A DNA stretch of 64,000 nucleotides from Artemia franciscana. Taxonomy: Eukaryota; Arthropoda; Branchiopoda; Anostraca; Artemiidae. The stretch spans positions 310,001 through 374,000 of the forward strand of contig NC_088883.1 of NCBI RefSeq assembly GCF_032884065.1, in the 5' to 3' direction. Position numbers and translations under genes: made by a program. How positions within the stretch are numbered: position 1 is the stretch's first letter; each line of letters opens with the position of its first letter. A model generated the notes under the pieces. It did no database searches and was not told the DNA's origin. It saw only the letters and a list, made by a program, of their open reading frames with translations. Below are positions 34,080 to 46,639 of this stretch, one piece after another.

Positions 34080-35200
34080 AATTTTTTCAGACTAGGGCTT
34101 TTCATATATAAGGATTGTCGCAGAAACTTAAAAACGGGTTCAGTAAATTCGAAATTGAAAGCCCTTTTTGATAGTCGAGTTATTAGAGGGCAACCAGTCC
34201 CCCCTTCCAAGCCCTTCATTGCTCCAAACACACCCAATCAAAATTTTGAGATAACCATTTTGTTTAGCTTTGTTGAAAGGTCCAGAAATTGTCTTGTTGG
34301 ATGACAACCCCTCCCTCCTATAGCCATCAGGACAAAAGTTTTAAGTTATTCCCTGGGGGGATATAAGTTCTTTAAAAAGATGGTCGTATAAACTTTGGAG
34401 GGGGCTCAATGGATTGGAAATCAGAAATTTCAGTGCCCTTTTTAAGACAAAAAGTGATCGGAGGTCAGCTATTCCCCTTCCTCCACGTCGCATTTTTCCC
34501 AAATGAATCCGATCGAAATTTTGAAATAGTCGTTCGTCCAAAAAATTGTCCAAACATCACGTTGCAAGACCTTTGGGGTTGACCCAACCTTTCAGAGTCT
34601 GGGGGGAAGGGTTGTAAGTTATGTTCCTAGGGTTATAAGGCCTTTATGGAAGGAATGATCGTGTAAACTTAAGATGAGGTTCATTGGATCGCAAAGGTAT
34701 AATTCTAGTTCCCTTTAAAGAGTCAAAAATGATGGAGGGCAAATAGCTTCCCCTCCTTGAGATTCTATATTTCCAAAACATATCCGATCGAAAGTGTGAG
34801 ATAGGCTTTTGTTCACAATAATCCAAAGAGCATATAACAATGTCTTCAGACTGGACACGACCACCTAGAGCCCAGAGGCATGGGTTGTAAGCTACCCCCC
34901 CAGGACATATAAGGTATTTATGGAACGGATGGTTTTATAAACTTCGGATCGGATGGGGCTCATTTAATTGGAAGTTCTAGTGCCCTTTTTACGAGTCAAA
35001 AGTGAATAGAGGGTGACCAGCTATCCCCCACCCCAGCCTATCATTCCCGAAGCACTCCTGATAAAAATTTTAAGAGAGCTATTTTGTTCAGCATTGTTGA
35101 AAGGTCCTGTAATTATGTCTTTGGGGATGTCAACCTCTCCACAGTCCTCCAGGCAAGAACTGTTGTCGGTTTCCATGTGAAAAATTTGCCGTCGGGGGGG
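34080..35200. repeat. Degenerate tandem array, about four units of about 272 bp
   Basis: The marker motif (ATATAAGG plus TTTATGG-like) recurs at about 34099, 34359, 34631 and 34905. Each unit also has a TAGTGCCCTTTTTA-like block, a CGATCAAAATTTTGAGATA-like block, and a TCTGGGGGAAGGGTTGTAAG-like block. The unit is homologous to the central module of family A (compare 43095-43290). Units differ a good deal from each other, so the array is old. No ORF deserves annotation. Confidence 0.7.
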
Positions 35201-36254
35201 AAGTTTTTAGGATGAACCTTTCTGAGGAAATTTTAGACTGGGGCTTTGACAGAATTCCTATACGAAATTCTTTAAATTTGTCTTACTTTCTCTTTGCCAA
35301 CTGAAGTTCGCATTTGAAAATGTTCTGGGGGAATGGACCGAAGGGAATTTTCAGCAGGTTTGGTTCTCCCGGAAAATATTTTCACAGAAGAGGTGATTTC
35401 TGGAGTAATAGGAAATAATCAGAAATTTAAGTCTTTTTCATATGGAAGTATGTTAAGGACAATTTTTCCGGGGAATTTTATGGTGGGAGGGGTGTATTTA
35501 CAGGGAAGTAACTTTCACGGAGAAGTTTCCCGTAAGGGGAGGGAATTTTTTAATGGAGCGTGAGCCAGATAAAATATATTGAAGGATTTGTTAAGCTAAA
35601 TCAAAATACACTATGTGCTTGCCGGTTGTCAAAAGGGTGCATCAACAATATCTCATGAACGGCTTCGATGATTTTGTTGAAACTATTAGGAAATGCAACT
35701 TTTATTGAAACTCAGGATATGAAACACTTAAGACTTACTGCTAATGCTAACCACTACTAGTGTTATAATCACTGCTACTACTACTGTTTGAGTCTTAGGC
35801 TATTTGACACCAGATGAAAAGGTACTAGCTGGAATCTGATTGTCCAAACGGCAGATCAGGAACGCTAAGGGCGTTAAGTTGAAACTCTCAGGGCTGCTGC
35901 TACTACTAGCCTACTATTTTACAGATGCACTAATAGGGTATAAAGTATAAAGTGTATGTAAAAATAAAAGTAAATGAAAAGATACTTAATAATTGTTGGT
36001 TTTCAAAATAGCAAAGTACATATTTTGGCAAGTACCTTTGCTAAGGTGTCCTTAGCCCTAGAAAAAGGGAAGGAAAAACTAAAAAAAAGTAAGATGAAAT
36101 GGTAGAAACAACAACCAAGTCAAAGCAGTGAAAAGACCGTTCATAAATTAGGTTAGGCAAGCACTCCTTTGGTAATGACCAGATTTGAGTCGCTTGTTAA
36201 TTATAGTGACCACGTCAATATTTGGGCAGTCTGAAGTTAGAAAACAATTCTCAT
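35201..36254. other. Family A-related module and unassigned DNA
   Basis: 35330-35560 carries repeated GGGGAATTTT/GGAGAAGTTTCC-type motifs, also present in reverse at 55990-56260. 35590-36250 is unassigned, with a CTACTACTACTG stretch near 35776. The frame at 35333-35563 is low in information and lies in the repeat. Confidence 0.45.
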
Positions 36255-36610
36255 TGTTTTAAGACATAGTTATTGGATCTTTCTACCATGCTGACTCAAA
36301 TAGCTCTCCCAAAATTTTATCAGATGACGGGGGGGGGCTTGGGCGGTGGCTAGTTTTCCTCCAATCTCTTTGGTCACGTAAAAGGGGCGCTAGAACTTCT
36401 GATGTTTGTTGGAACGAGCTCTGTTCTGACGTTTGAGGACCATTGGCTTTATACAAAGTTCCCCATTTTTGTAGATATGACCTTGAAACTTTTATAAGAT
36501 TGGTCTCTGACACGCGGAATGTAATGGTGTAGTCTTTATTAAGATTATTGAAAGCTCTGGGGGACCTCTTCCGAAAATAAGGAAATTTTCTCCGAGTCGA
36601 ACTTTAATTG
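36255..36610 (-). mobile_element. Family A fragment, reverse orientation
   Basis: Diverged copy of the module between the CTAGTGCCC hairpin and the AAAATAAGG block. Recognisable pieces are CATAGTTATTGG, TTTGGTCACGTAAAAGGGGC and AATGTAATGGTGTAGTC. Both ends are missing. It adjoins the family B head at 36642. Confidence 0.6.
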
Positions 36611-36641
36611 CTTGGCAGCATTAAAGTTAAAGAATTTTTTA

Positions 36642-38819
36642 ATGGCACTTGGTATTAACCAAGTGACATATAGCAATCACAGATTCTGTCGGTCTGTCTG
36701 TCGGTCCCGGTTTTGCTATTTTAGGCACTTCCAGGTAAGCTAGGACGATGAAATTTGGCAGGCGTATCAGGGACCGGACCAGATTAAATTAGAGATAGTC
36801 GTTTTCCCGATTTGACCATTTGAGGGGAGTGGGGGGCCTGTTAATTAGGAAAAAATAGAAAAATTGAAGTATTTTTAACTTACGAACGGTTGATCAGATC
36901 TTATTGAAATCTGATGTTTAGGAGGATATCGTGTCTCAGAGTTGTTATTTTAAATCCCGACCGGATCTCGTGACATTTGGGGGGGGGGGGGAGTTGGAAG
37001 GGGGAAACCTAAAATTTTGGAAAATACTTAGAGTGGAGGGATCGGGATGAAACTTGGTGGGAAAAATAGGCACAAGTCCTATATACATGATTGACATAAC
37101 AGGAACGGATCCACTCTCTTTGATGCAGTTGGGGGAGGGGGTTAATTCTGAAAAATTAGAAAATATGAGGTATTTTTAACTTACGAACAGGTGATTGGAT
37201 CTCAATGAAATTTGACATTTAGAAGGATATCGTGTCTCAGAGCTCTTATTTTAAATCCCGACCAGATCTGGTGACATTGGGGGGAGGGGAGATGGGAGGG
37301 GGAAACCTAAAATCTTGGAAAACACTTGGAGTGGAGGGATAGAGATGAAACTTGGTGGGAAAAATAAGCACAAGTCCTAGATACATGATTGACATAACCG
37401 GAACTGATCCGCTCTCTTTGGGTTAGTTGGGGGGGGGGTGTTAATTCTGGATAATTAGAAAAAATGAGATAATTTTAACTTATGAACGGGTTATCGGATC
37501 TCAATGAAATTTGGCATTTAGAAGGATATCGTGTCTCAAAGCTCTTATTTTAAATCTCGACCGGATCTGGTGATATTGGGGGAGTTTGGGGGGACCAATA
37601 ATCTTGGAAACACTTAGAGTGGAGTGATCGGGATGAAACTTGGTGGAAAAAATAAGCAGAAGTCTTAGATACGTGATTTGCATAATCGGAACGGATTCGC
37701 TCTATTTGGGGTAATTGGGGGGGATTAATTTCGAAAAATTAGAAAAAATCACGTATGTTTAACCTATGAAGGAGTTATCGGATCTTCATGAAACTTCATA
37801 TTTAGAAGGATCTCGGTACTCAGATCTCTTATTTTAAATCCCAAACGGATCCAGCGTCATTGCGGGGCTGTTGGGTGGGGGAGATCAGAAATCTTAGAAA
37901 ATACTTAAAGTGGAGAGATCAGGATGAAACTCGGTCGGAAGAATAAAACAAGTCCAAGATACGTGACTGACATAACCGGATCGTATCCGCTCTCTTTAGT
38001 GGAGTTGGGGGGGATAATTCGGAAAAACTAGAAAAATGAGGTATTTGTAACTTACGAACAGGTGATCAAATCTTAATGAAATTTGATATTTAGAAGGATC
38101 TTGTACTTTAGAGCTCTTATTTTAAATTCCGATCAGATCCTGTGACATTGGGGGGAGATGGAGGTGGAAACCGGAATTCTTGGAAAACGTGAAAACTGGG
38201 GTATCTTCATCTTACGAATAGGTAATCGGATTTTAATGAAACCTGATATTTAGAAGGAAGTCATGTCTCCGAGCTCTTATTTCAAATCCCGACCAGATCT
38301 TTTGACATTGGGGAGAGTTTGAGGGGGAAATCTTGGAAAACACTTGGAGTGGAAGAATCGGGATGAAGCTTGGTGGATAGAATAAGCAAATGTCCTTGAT
38401 ACGTGATTGACGTAACCGTACTAGATTCGCTCTCTTTGGAGGAGTTGGGGGAGGGGTTCAGTGATTTGGCGAGTTTGGTGCTTCTGGACGTGCTAGGACG
38501 ATGAAAATTAGTAGGCGTGTCAGGGAGCTGCACAAAGTGACTTGATAAAGTTCTTTTTCCCAGATGACCATCTGGGGGGCTAAAGGGAGAGGACAAATTA
38601 GAAAAACTTGGGTATTCATAACTTACGAGTGGGTGATCAGATCTTAATGAATTTTGATATTTAGAAGGGCATCGTGACTCAGAGGTCTTATTTTAAATCC
38701 TGACCGGCATTAAGCCTATGATTTTCCTTTTGAGTCAATCTATTGATTAAAATTTTGTTAGAGCTTATACCATATGAGCTCTTGGCTCTTAGCTCTTCTT
38801 GCCTCGTCACAAGTGCCAT
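36642..38819 (+). mobile_element. Family B element, full length
   Basis: Head ATGGCACTTGGTATTAACCA (36642-36661) with an 8-bp hairpin, microsatellite GTCGGTCTGTCTGTCGGTCC at about 36688-36707, and seven core blocks marked by TTATTTTAAATCCC-like sequence at about 36951, 37251, 37551, 37833, 38122, 38285 and 38691. The tail ends in CAAGTGCCAT (38810-38819), the inverted repeat of the head. Spacing between blocks is about 300, 300, 282, 289, 163 and 406 bp. No coding capacity. It is consistent with a non-autonomous, Helentron-like (DINE-1/pearl type) element; the autonomous partner is not in this window. Confidence 0.75.
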
Positions 38820-39054
38820 ATGAACTCTCAGCTCTTGTTTTATTTGAATTCAGTGAAAAGGGCCAATTCTTTTGATCTATCAATTATAATCAAAATTCTC
38901 TTTTTACAGCTTTGGTTACTTTTGGGCCAAGTCGCTCCCTACTTACAGTTCCTTTTATGAACTGTTTGATGAAAAGGAATGTTAGTTTGTTCTCGTTGAA
39001 TTAAATTATATTGCAATTGGTTTATAAAAATTTTCTCTGTGTCTCTGTTTATAC

Positions 39055-39410
39055 CGGAGTGTTCATATATAAAAAAAGGTAAAGGATACGGCACTAGACT
39101 TTACAGTCCCTACCGGCGGTGCTGATCTCCGTTTCTTGGCCCTTCAGCCAGGAAGTGCAATGGGGGGGGGGGGGGTCGAGTGCCAACCATTCTGTGCTTT
39201 CGCACACCCTTCCTGTTTACCTTCCCCAGATTTCTCCAGGTACCCATTTAGAGCTGGGTCAACTTTTGCAAACCTTACAGAGTCACGCCACTGACCCCCG
39301 TCCCAAACTAAACAATTGGGTACACTGGGATTCGAAACCGTGTCCTCTCAGACAAAGGATCCTGAATACAGCGCACCAATCCACTCGGCCAGGACGGAGT
39401 GTTCATATAT
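39055..39410 (-). mobile_element. tRNA-derived SINE with a 16-bp target-site duplication
   Basis: The element body is 39071-39394, oriented right to left. The flanks CGGAGTGTTCATATAT (39055-39070 and 39395-39410) are identical, a perfect 16-bp target-site duplication. On the minus strand the head starts at 39394 with an RNA polymerase III A box TGGCCGAGTGG (39391-39381) and a B box GGTTTCGAATCC (39339-39328), as in a serine- or leucine-type tRNA with a long variable arm. The body is unrelated to tRNA and the 3' end is a T-rich stretch (CCTTTACCTTTTTTT). A G-run of about 13 near 39162 is probably slippage. Confidence 0.85.
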
Positions 39411-39990
39411 TTATTTTTAAATATCAGTTGCCTCCTTAAAAGATTGTTTTAAGCCAGTAATCGAGGAAATTGAAGTTGGTTTGTCAAGCAAAACTAAATG
39501 ATTTAAATATTCAAGCATGGAGAGCCAAAGCAGTCAAAAGCCGAACCTTCAAATGAAAGTTCAGTTTTGCTAGCCTATACTTACCTCACACATTGATACA
39601 CTATTAACAAATGCTTTTCTTTGTTTTGTTGTTTTTAATACGAAGACGAACATGGACACCACAAATTCTGCGAAGACCCCACGGTGAACAGCCTATTGAG
39701 GTATCTATAATATAATCAGTTTTTGTTTTTGAACTAAATCTCTGATAACTCCATAGCCCTCTATAAGCGGGGTGGAGGAGGGACTTTTAGTACCAATATA
39801 TAAGGCAAGTATATGCTAGCCAAACTGAACTCTTATTCAAAAGTTCGGCCTTGGCATTGCTGACCCACCTCACACATTGTTGTACATTATTAACAGAAGC
39901 CTAGATTCCAACCGATTTGGTGGTGGGTTCTTAAATCAGCTAATATATATTTTATTATCAACTCAAATATTTCCATGCGTAACTAAATAG
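39411..39990. other. Unassigned, with one exon-like stretch
   Basis: At about 39645-39699 a short open stretch reads EHGHHKFCEDPTVNSLLR and is followed by GTATCT, a plausible donor; a T-rich tract ending in GAAG precedes it. It is too short to name. Otherwise AT-rich. Confidence 0.3.
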
Positions 39991-40200
39991 CTGTCTGAAC
40001 CGCGACACAATTTGAACGCGACACAGTCTGAACGCGAGCAACGGTTTGATCTTCTATTTCATGAAGGTAATGACTCGGAAGACCAACCAGCAGCATTCAT
40101 TATATTAGCAAGAGGTACAGATTTTGATAGCGCCCATGACGCTGCCATTGATATTGTAACGTCTGCTTTCCCTTTTTTACGATCTTCTTATTCTGTATCG
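39991..40200 (+). CDS. Possible host exon, unidentified
   Basis: After an AACTAAATAG acceptor-like site (39990) the frame is open for about 70 codons and contains SEREQRFDLLFHEGNDSED, then GTDFDSAHDAAIDIVTSAF. The composition is that of ordinary soluble protein. Donor-like sites are AAG|GTAATG (40066) and GAG|GTACAG (about 40113). After about 40200 the frame enters family A-like sequence and turns hydrophobic, so the long ORF is a hybrid. There are three short repeats of TGAACGCGACACA type near 39996-40035. I do not recognise the family. Confidence 0.28.
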
Positions 40201-41736
40201 TATGCCATATTTTGTATTTTTGTATTTTCCCCCGGAAGAATGATAACGGATGTGTTTTTATTTGTTACCTTGCTGAAATTGTTTTTTTTTTAAATTCATT
40301 ATATAAAACCCTGTCAAGATGATTCACAAACAATCTCTTTTCTTTATCACAAAAACAGAAAATCGGACGTCGCAAACCATTAAAGCTAGATTTCTTTCTC
40401 CTTTTTTTATGTTTTATGTCTCCACCCTGTCATTTTCCAAAAATGCCCCATCCCTTGAAAAAACCGAAAACCACCCCTCCAACAGCTGGTGGGTTTCAAG
40501 TCACTTTTGACTTATAAAAAGGACTAGAACTCTCAATTTCTGATCGAATGAGAATCCTCTGAAGTTACTAAAACCATGAGTCGGAGGTGCAGATGAGAAA
40601 GGTGCAGCCCCCCTCCTATACGGAATGAGTTCCGCTCATTTTCGGGTTTAGTGTCTCTCTTTATTCTCATAATAACAGTATGGGCCAGAAATATTCACAG
40701 AAATCAAGAGAGATTAAATATCAGTTTCAAATTTTTGATGTTCAAAGATTTTTGTTCCTCACTAAAAAAATAACCCCCTGAACAAAAGTCCTGGATACGA
40801 CCCTGGGGATTTTATATTGAACAAAGTGTTCATAATTGCTTCGTGGGTGGATCTTTCATCGAGGAATTTTCCTTTGGGAAATGGAATTTTCCCTTTGATT
40901 TCCTGGCATTATTTAAAAACTATCAGAATTAAATAAGAAATAACAAGTCTTTTCAACTGAATTTACGAAGCAACATCAAACTTAAACAAACAGAAATTAT
41001 GACGTATTTGAGGAATGTTGTCTCCCTCTCAATGTGCTCTTTACGCTAATTTTATTCTATAACCTTTAAAAAACGTTATTATTCTAATAATACAAGAGTT
41101 ATTCTTAAATAATTGGAACAAAAGGTCAAATTTAAGTGCAAAGAGCGTGGTATTGAGGAGGGGTTAACTCCGTTCATATACAGAATAGTTTCTGTTCGTT
41201 TTAACTTTTTATGCTTCTCCGTACTTTCAGTTTAAAAACATGTCTTTTAACTTGGTAGCATTTTGTTATGTAGTTTAATATGGACGACACAGTCTATCCC
41301 ATATAGAATTATACACTATGGGATGGGGGATGTTGGGTTTATTGGAGGTGGAGGGGGACTGTCAGTTTTTGACCCTCAAACGAGTGCAGTTTGATGACTG
41401 CTCTATAACAATCAGTTACTATTCCCATTGCGCAATTACTGTTACTCTACTATATTTGAATTCTCTTTATAGCTTCCAAAGTTCGTCTTTCTACCATCCA
41501 AACATCTATCAAAAGATCTGGGAAGATCATCTATCAAGTGGACTGGGAAGGGGTCTTACGAAAGATTGACAGGTATTTGGGGCCCCTTTTTTATTATTGT
41601 CCCTTTCCTTTTTTTTGATGAATTGAAAATTCGGAAAAGGAACTCGAATATTAAAAAAAAACTATTCTACCAGAAAAACTGACAGGCCGAGAAAAGCGCC
41701 ATAATGCCTGATTTATTTTGTCGTATTCATTTTGAA

Positions 41737-41985
41737 CGTACCCAATTATTAAGTTTGGGACGGGGGTCAATGGCTAGACTCTGTAAGCTCAGCCAGAGTC
41801 AATCCAGCTGTAAGTGGGCACCTGAAGAAATCTGTTGAAGGTAAGCAGGAAGGGTGTGCGAAAACACAGGATGGTTGGCCCTCCACCCCCATTGCACTTC
41901 CAGGCTGAAGGTTCAAGAAACGGAGAGCAGCGCCGCCTCTAGGGACTGTAAAGTCCAATGGGGTATTCTTTACCTTTTTCTTTAC
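41737..41985 (+). repeat. SINE body without tRNA head (inside the block)
   Basis: It matches the body of the SINE at 39071-39394 in plus orientation from TACCCAATTATTAAGTTTGG to the T-rich end near 41980. The part that should hold the A and B boxes is replaced by GACAGGCCGAGAAAAGCGCC and AT-rich sequence, so no intact promoter is visible. The same head-less form is at 60046-60290. Confidence 0.7.
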
Positions 41986-42239
41986 CCACCTTATTTATTT
42001 TGGATGGGCAAGTTCAGACAAGGAGGGAAACTAGAAATTCCTAAAACGGGAGAACCTTATTTCTCATTTCCATACTTTGATAATTGTTTCGGAGTTTTCC
42101 TGGAAAATTGAGGGGGGAGCATCCCTGGCCGCAACCGGTGGAGCTCATTTAAAGATAAATACTCCTTTAAGTGAGCCTGCCTGACTAATTGTGTTTTAAT
42201 CCATAAGTTGAAGAGAAAATTAGATTCGATACTGCTTTA

Positions 42240-42520
42240 AAGTGTTAGAATGAGAGAAAAGTTGAGATGCCTAGGACCCGTGCTACAAATGAAAATGGCA
42301 GACAAACAAATACTCTACTATTAACCAACTATCCACGGCCAAACGGAATGCAAGTCGTTTCCAAATTAGGCAGGTGAGTTCATTTTGGAGGATTTAAGGG
42401 GAATTAGAAATTCTTGTAAGGGTGCAAAGAGAGTAGCTCTAGAGATGTTGGTACGGAGAAGCGTGCCTAGCTATGTTGGTGTTAGGCAGCTTGGTACCGT
42501 AGTGAGTTCTAGTAGTTGTT
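42240..42520 (+). pseudogene. LINE 3'-end fragment (inside the block)
   Basis: Similar to 23595-23885 at low identity: GAGAGAAAAGTTGAGATGCC aligns with the MKERLRW region, and AGGCAGCTTGGTACCGTAGT aligns with the end of the frame, followed by a TTCTAGTAGTTG tail remnant. Frames are broken. Confidence 0.6.
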
Positions 42521-42985
42521 ACAGAATCTACTAAAGTAGTGATTTGAAAAGTCTTCACACCTATAAGTCTCCTTTTGTCTGTATCTACAGAGCGACTCGA
42601 ACTTTGATCTTCCTTTTCAAACAGTTTGTGGTAACGAACTGTAGTAAGGAGCGATCCGGCTCAATAGTAACCAAAACTCTAAAAAATTGAATTTTGATAT
42701 CAATAGCTACATCAAAAGAATCGCATTTTAATGCTGATTTTAAATATATAAGTTTCATCAAGTTTAGTCTTACCCATCAAAAGTTACGAGCCTGAGAAAA
42801 TTTGCCTTATTTAGGAAAATAGGGGGAAACGCCCCCTAAAAGTCGTAGGATCTTAACGAAAATGACACCATCAGATTCAGCGTATCAGAGAACCCTACTG
42901 TAGAAGTTTCAAGCTCCTATCTACAAAAATGTGGAATTTTGAATTTTTTGCCAGAAGACAAATCACGGGTGCGTGTTTATTTTTT

Positions 42986-42986
<1 letters not shown>

Positions 42987-43034
<48 letters not shown>
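42987..43034 (+). repeat. Poly-T tract of 48
   Basis: An uninterrupted T-run inside family A, at a place where other copies have T/G or A/C-rich sequence (compare 62735-62765 and 32976-33015). It probably grew by slippage after insertion. Confidence 0.9.
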
Positions 43035-44104
43035 CCAGGGGTCATCGTATCGACCAAGTGGTCCTAGAATGTCGCAAGAGGGCTCATTCTAACGGAAATG
43101 AAAAGTTCTAGTGCCCTTTTTAAGTGACCAAAAAAATTGGAGGGCACCTAGGCCCCCTCCCACGCTCATTTTTTCTCCAAAGTCAACAGATCAAAATTTT
43201 GAGATAGCCATTTTGTTCCGCATAGTCAAAAACCATAATAACTATGTCTTTGGGAATGACTTACTCCCCCAAAGTCCCTGGGGGTGGGGCTGCAACTTAC
43301 AAACTTCGACCAGTGTTTACATATAATAATGGTTATTGGGAAGTGTACAGTCGGTTTCAGGGGATTTTTTTTGGTTTTGGGGGTGGGGTTGAGGGGAGGG
43401 GGCTATGTGGGAGGATCTTTCCATGGAGAAATGTGTCATGGGGGAACAGAAATTCAATGAAAAGGGCGCAGGATTTTCTAAAATTACTATAAAAAAACAA
43501 TGAAAAAATAAACATGGAAAATTTTTTTTCAATTGAAAGTAAAGAGTAGCATTGAAACTTAAAACGAACAGAGATTATTACGCATGTGAGGGGTTCTAAA
43601 AATACTTTAGCATAAAGAGCGAGGTATTTAGGAGGAGATAAATACCTCGCTCTTTATGCTATAGTATTTTTAGTAATTTCAACTATTCATTCTACGGCCT
43701 TTCTGATTCAGGGGTCATTCTTAAAGAATTGGGACAAAACTTGCGATTTAGTGTAAAGAACGAGGTATTAACGAGGGTACAAACCCTCTCATATACATAA
43801 TAAAAATTAAAGAATATAAAAGTTTGTTACGTAAGATAATTCTTAAGTTACGTATATTTTTTACTAATAGAAAAATTCGTTAAAAATAAAAATTTATAGT
43901 TGCCTTTTTATGTAACCGAAAAATTGCATGGCAACTAGGCCTCCTTTCCCATCCCTTATTTCTCAAAATCGTCTGATCAAAACTAAGAGAAAGCCATTTA
44001 GCCAAAAAAGGAATTAATATGCAAATTTCATTTTAATAATTTATGTGTGGAGAGCCAAAATCAAACATGCATTAATTCAAAAACGTTCAGAAATTACATA
44101 AAAA

Positions 44105-44392
44105 AAAACTAGTTTTTTTTAACTGAAAGTAAGGAGCGACATTAAAACTTAAAACGAACAGAAATTACTCCGTATATGAAATGGGTTGTCCCCTCCGCAA
44201 TCCCTCGCTCTTTACGCTAAAGTTTGACTCTTTGCCACAATTCTGCTTTTTAATACAATTAAAAGCTTTAGCGTAAAGAGCGAGGGATTGCGGAGGGGAC
44301 AACCCATTTCATATACGGAGTAATTTCTGTTCGTTTTAAGTTTTAATGTCGCTCCTTACTTTCAGTTAAAAAAACTAGTTTTTTTTTATGTA
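44105..44392. repeat. Near-perfect palindrome of about 290 bp
   Basis: The left arm (from ACTAGTTTTTTTTAACTGAA, 44108) and the right arm (ending TTCAGTTAAAAAAACTAGTT, about 44381) are reverse complements over about 120 nt with very few mismatches. The central loop is about 40 nt. Both arms carry CGCAATCCC/GGGATTGCG, where other copies in the window have CAACGCCCC/GGGGCGTTG. Confidence 0.88.
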
Positions 44393-44395
44393 ATC

Positions 44396-46639
<2,244 letters not shown>

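Larger units (their letters stand above)
40290..42617. repeat. Interspersed block, copy 1 (partner at 58640-60925)
   Basis: It aligns over its whole length with 58640-60925. Shared blocks include the CGGACGTC/TTAAAGC region (40365), a family A-like ATTCTTAAATAATTGGAACA stretch (41100), TATGGACGACACAGTCTATC (41279), SINE body (41737-41980) and LINE 3' fragment (42240-42520). By eye the two copies are clearly older than the 9.5-kb duplication, with frequent substitutions and small indels. Confidence 0.8.
42618..44395 (+). mobile_element. Family A element, longest copy, with an empty-site partner
   Basis: The flanks CTCCTTTTC (42617) and AGAAGAAGGGATAG (44397) are contiguous at 60916-60940, so this 1.78-kb stretch is an insertion. 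In order it holds: a terminal hairpin (CAGTTTGTGGTAACGAACTG), a first module ending in an interrupted 48-nt T-run (42987-43034), a CTAGTGCCC/GGGCACCTAG hairpin module (43110-43155), a G-rich module near 43380, a 33-bp hairpin (43594-43668) around GCATAAAGAGCGAGG, a second hairpin module with degenerated arms (43900-43945), and a roughly 290-bp palindrome (44105-44392). No protein is encoded and no clear target duplication is seen. Confidence 0.8.

Noticed and set aside
39381..39391. A functional tRNA gene at the A/B box pair
   Set aside because: The pieces do not fold into a complete tRNA with acceptor stem, the B box has an extra T, and the unit is a 324-bp body flanked by a target duplication, so it is a SINE.
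40012..40293. Whole 93-codon ORF as one gene
   Set aside because: Only the first two-thirds look like protein; the end is family A-like repeat. I kept only the exon-like part at low confidence.
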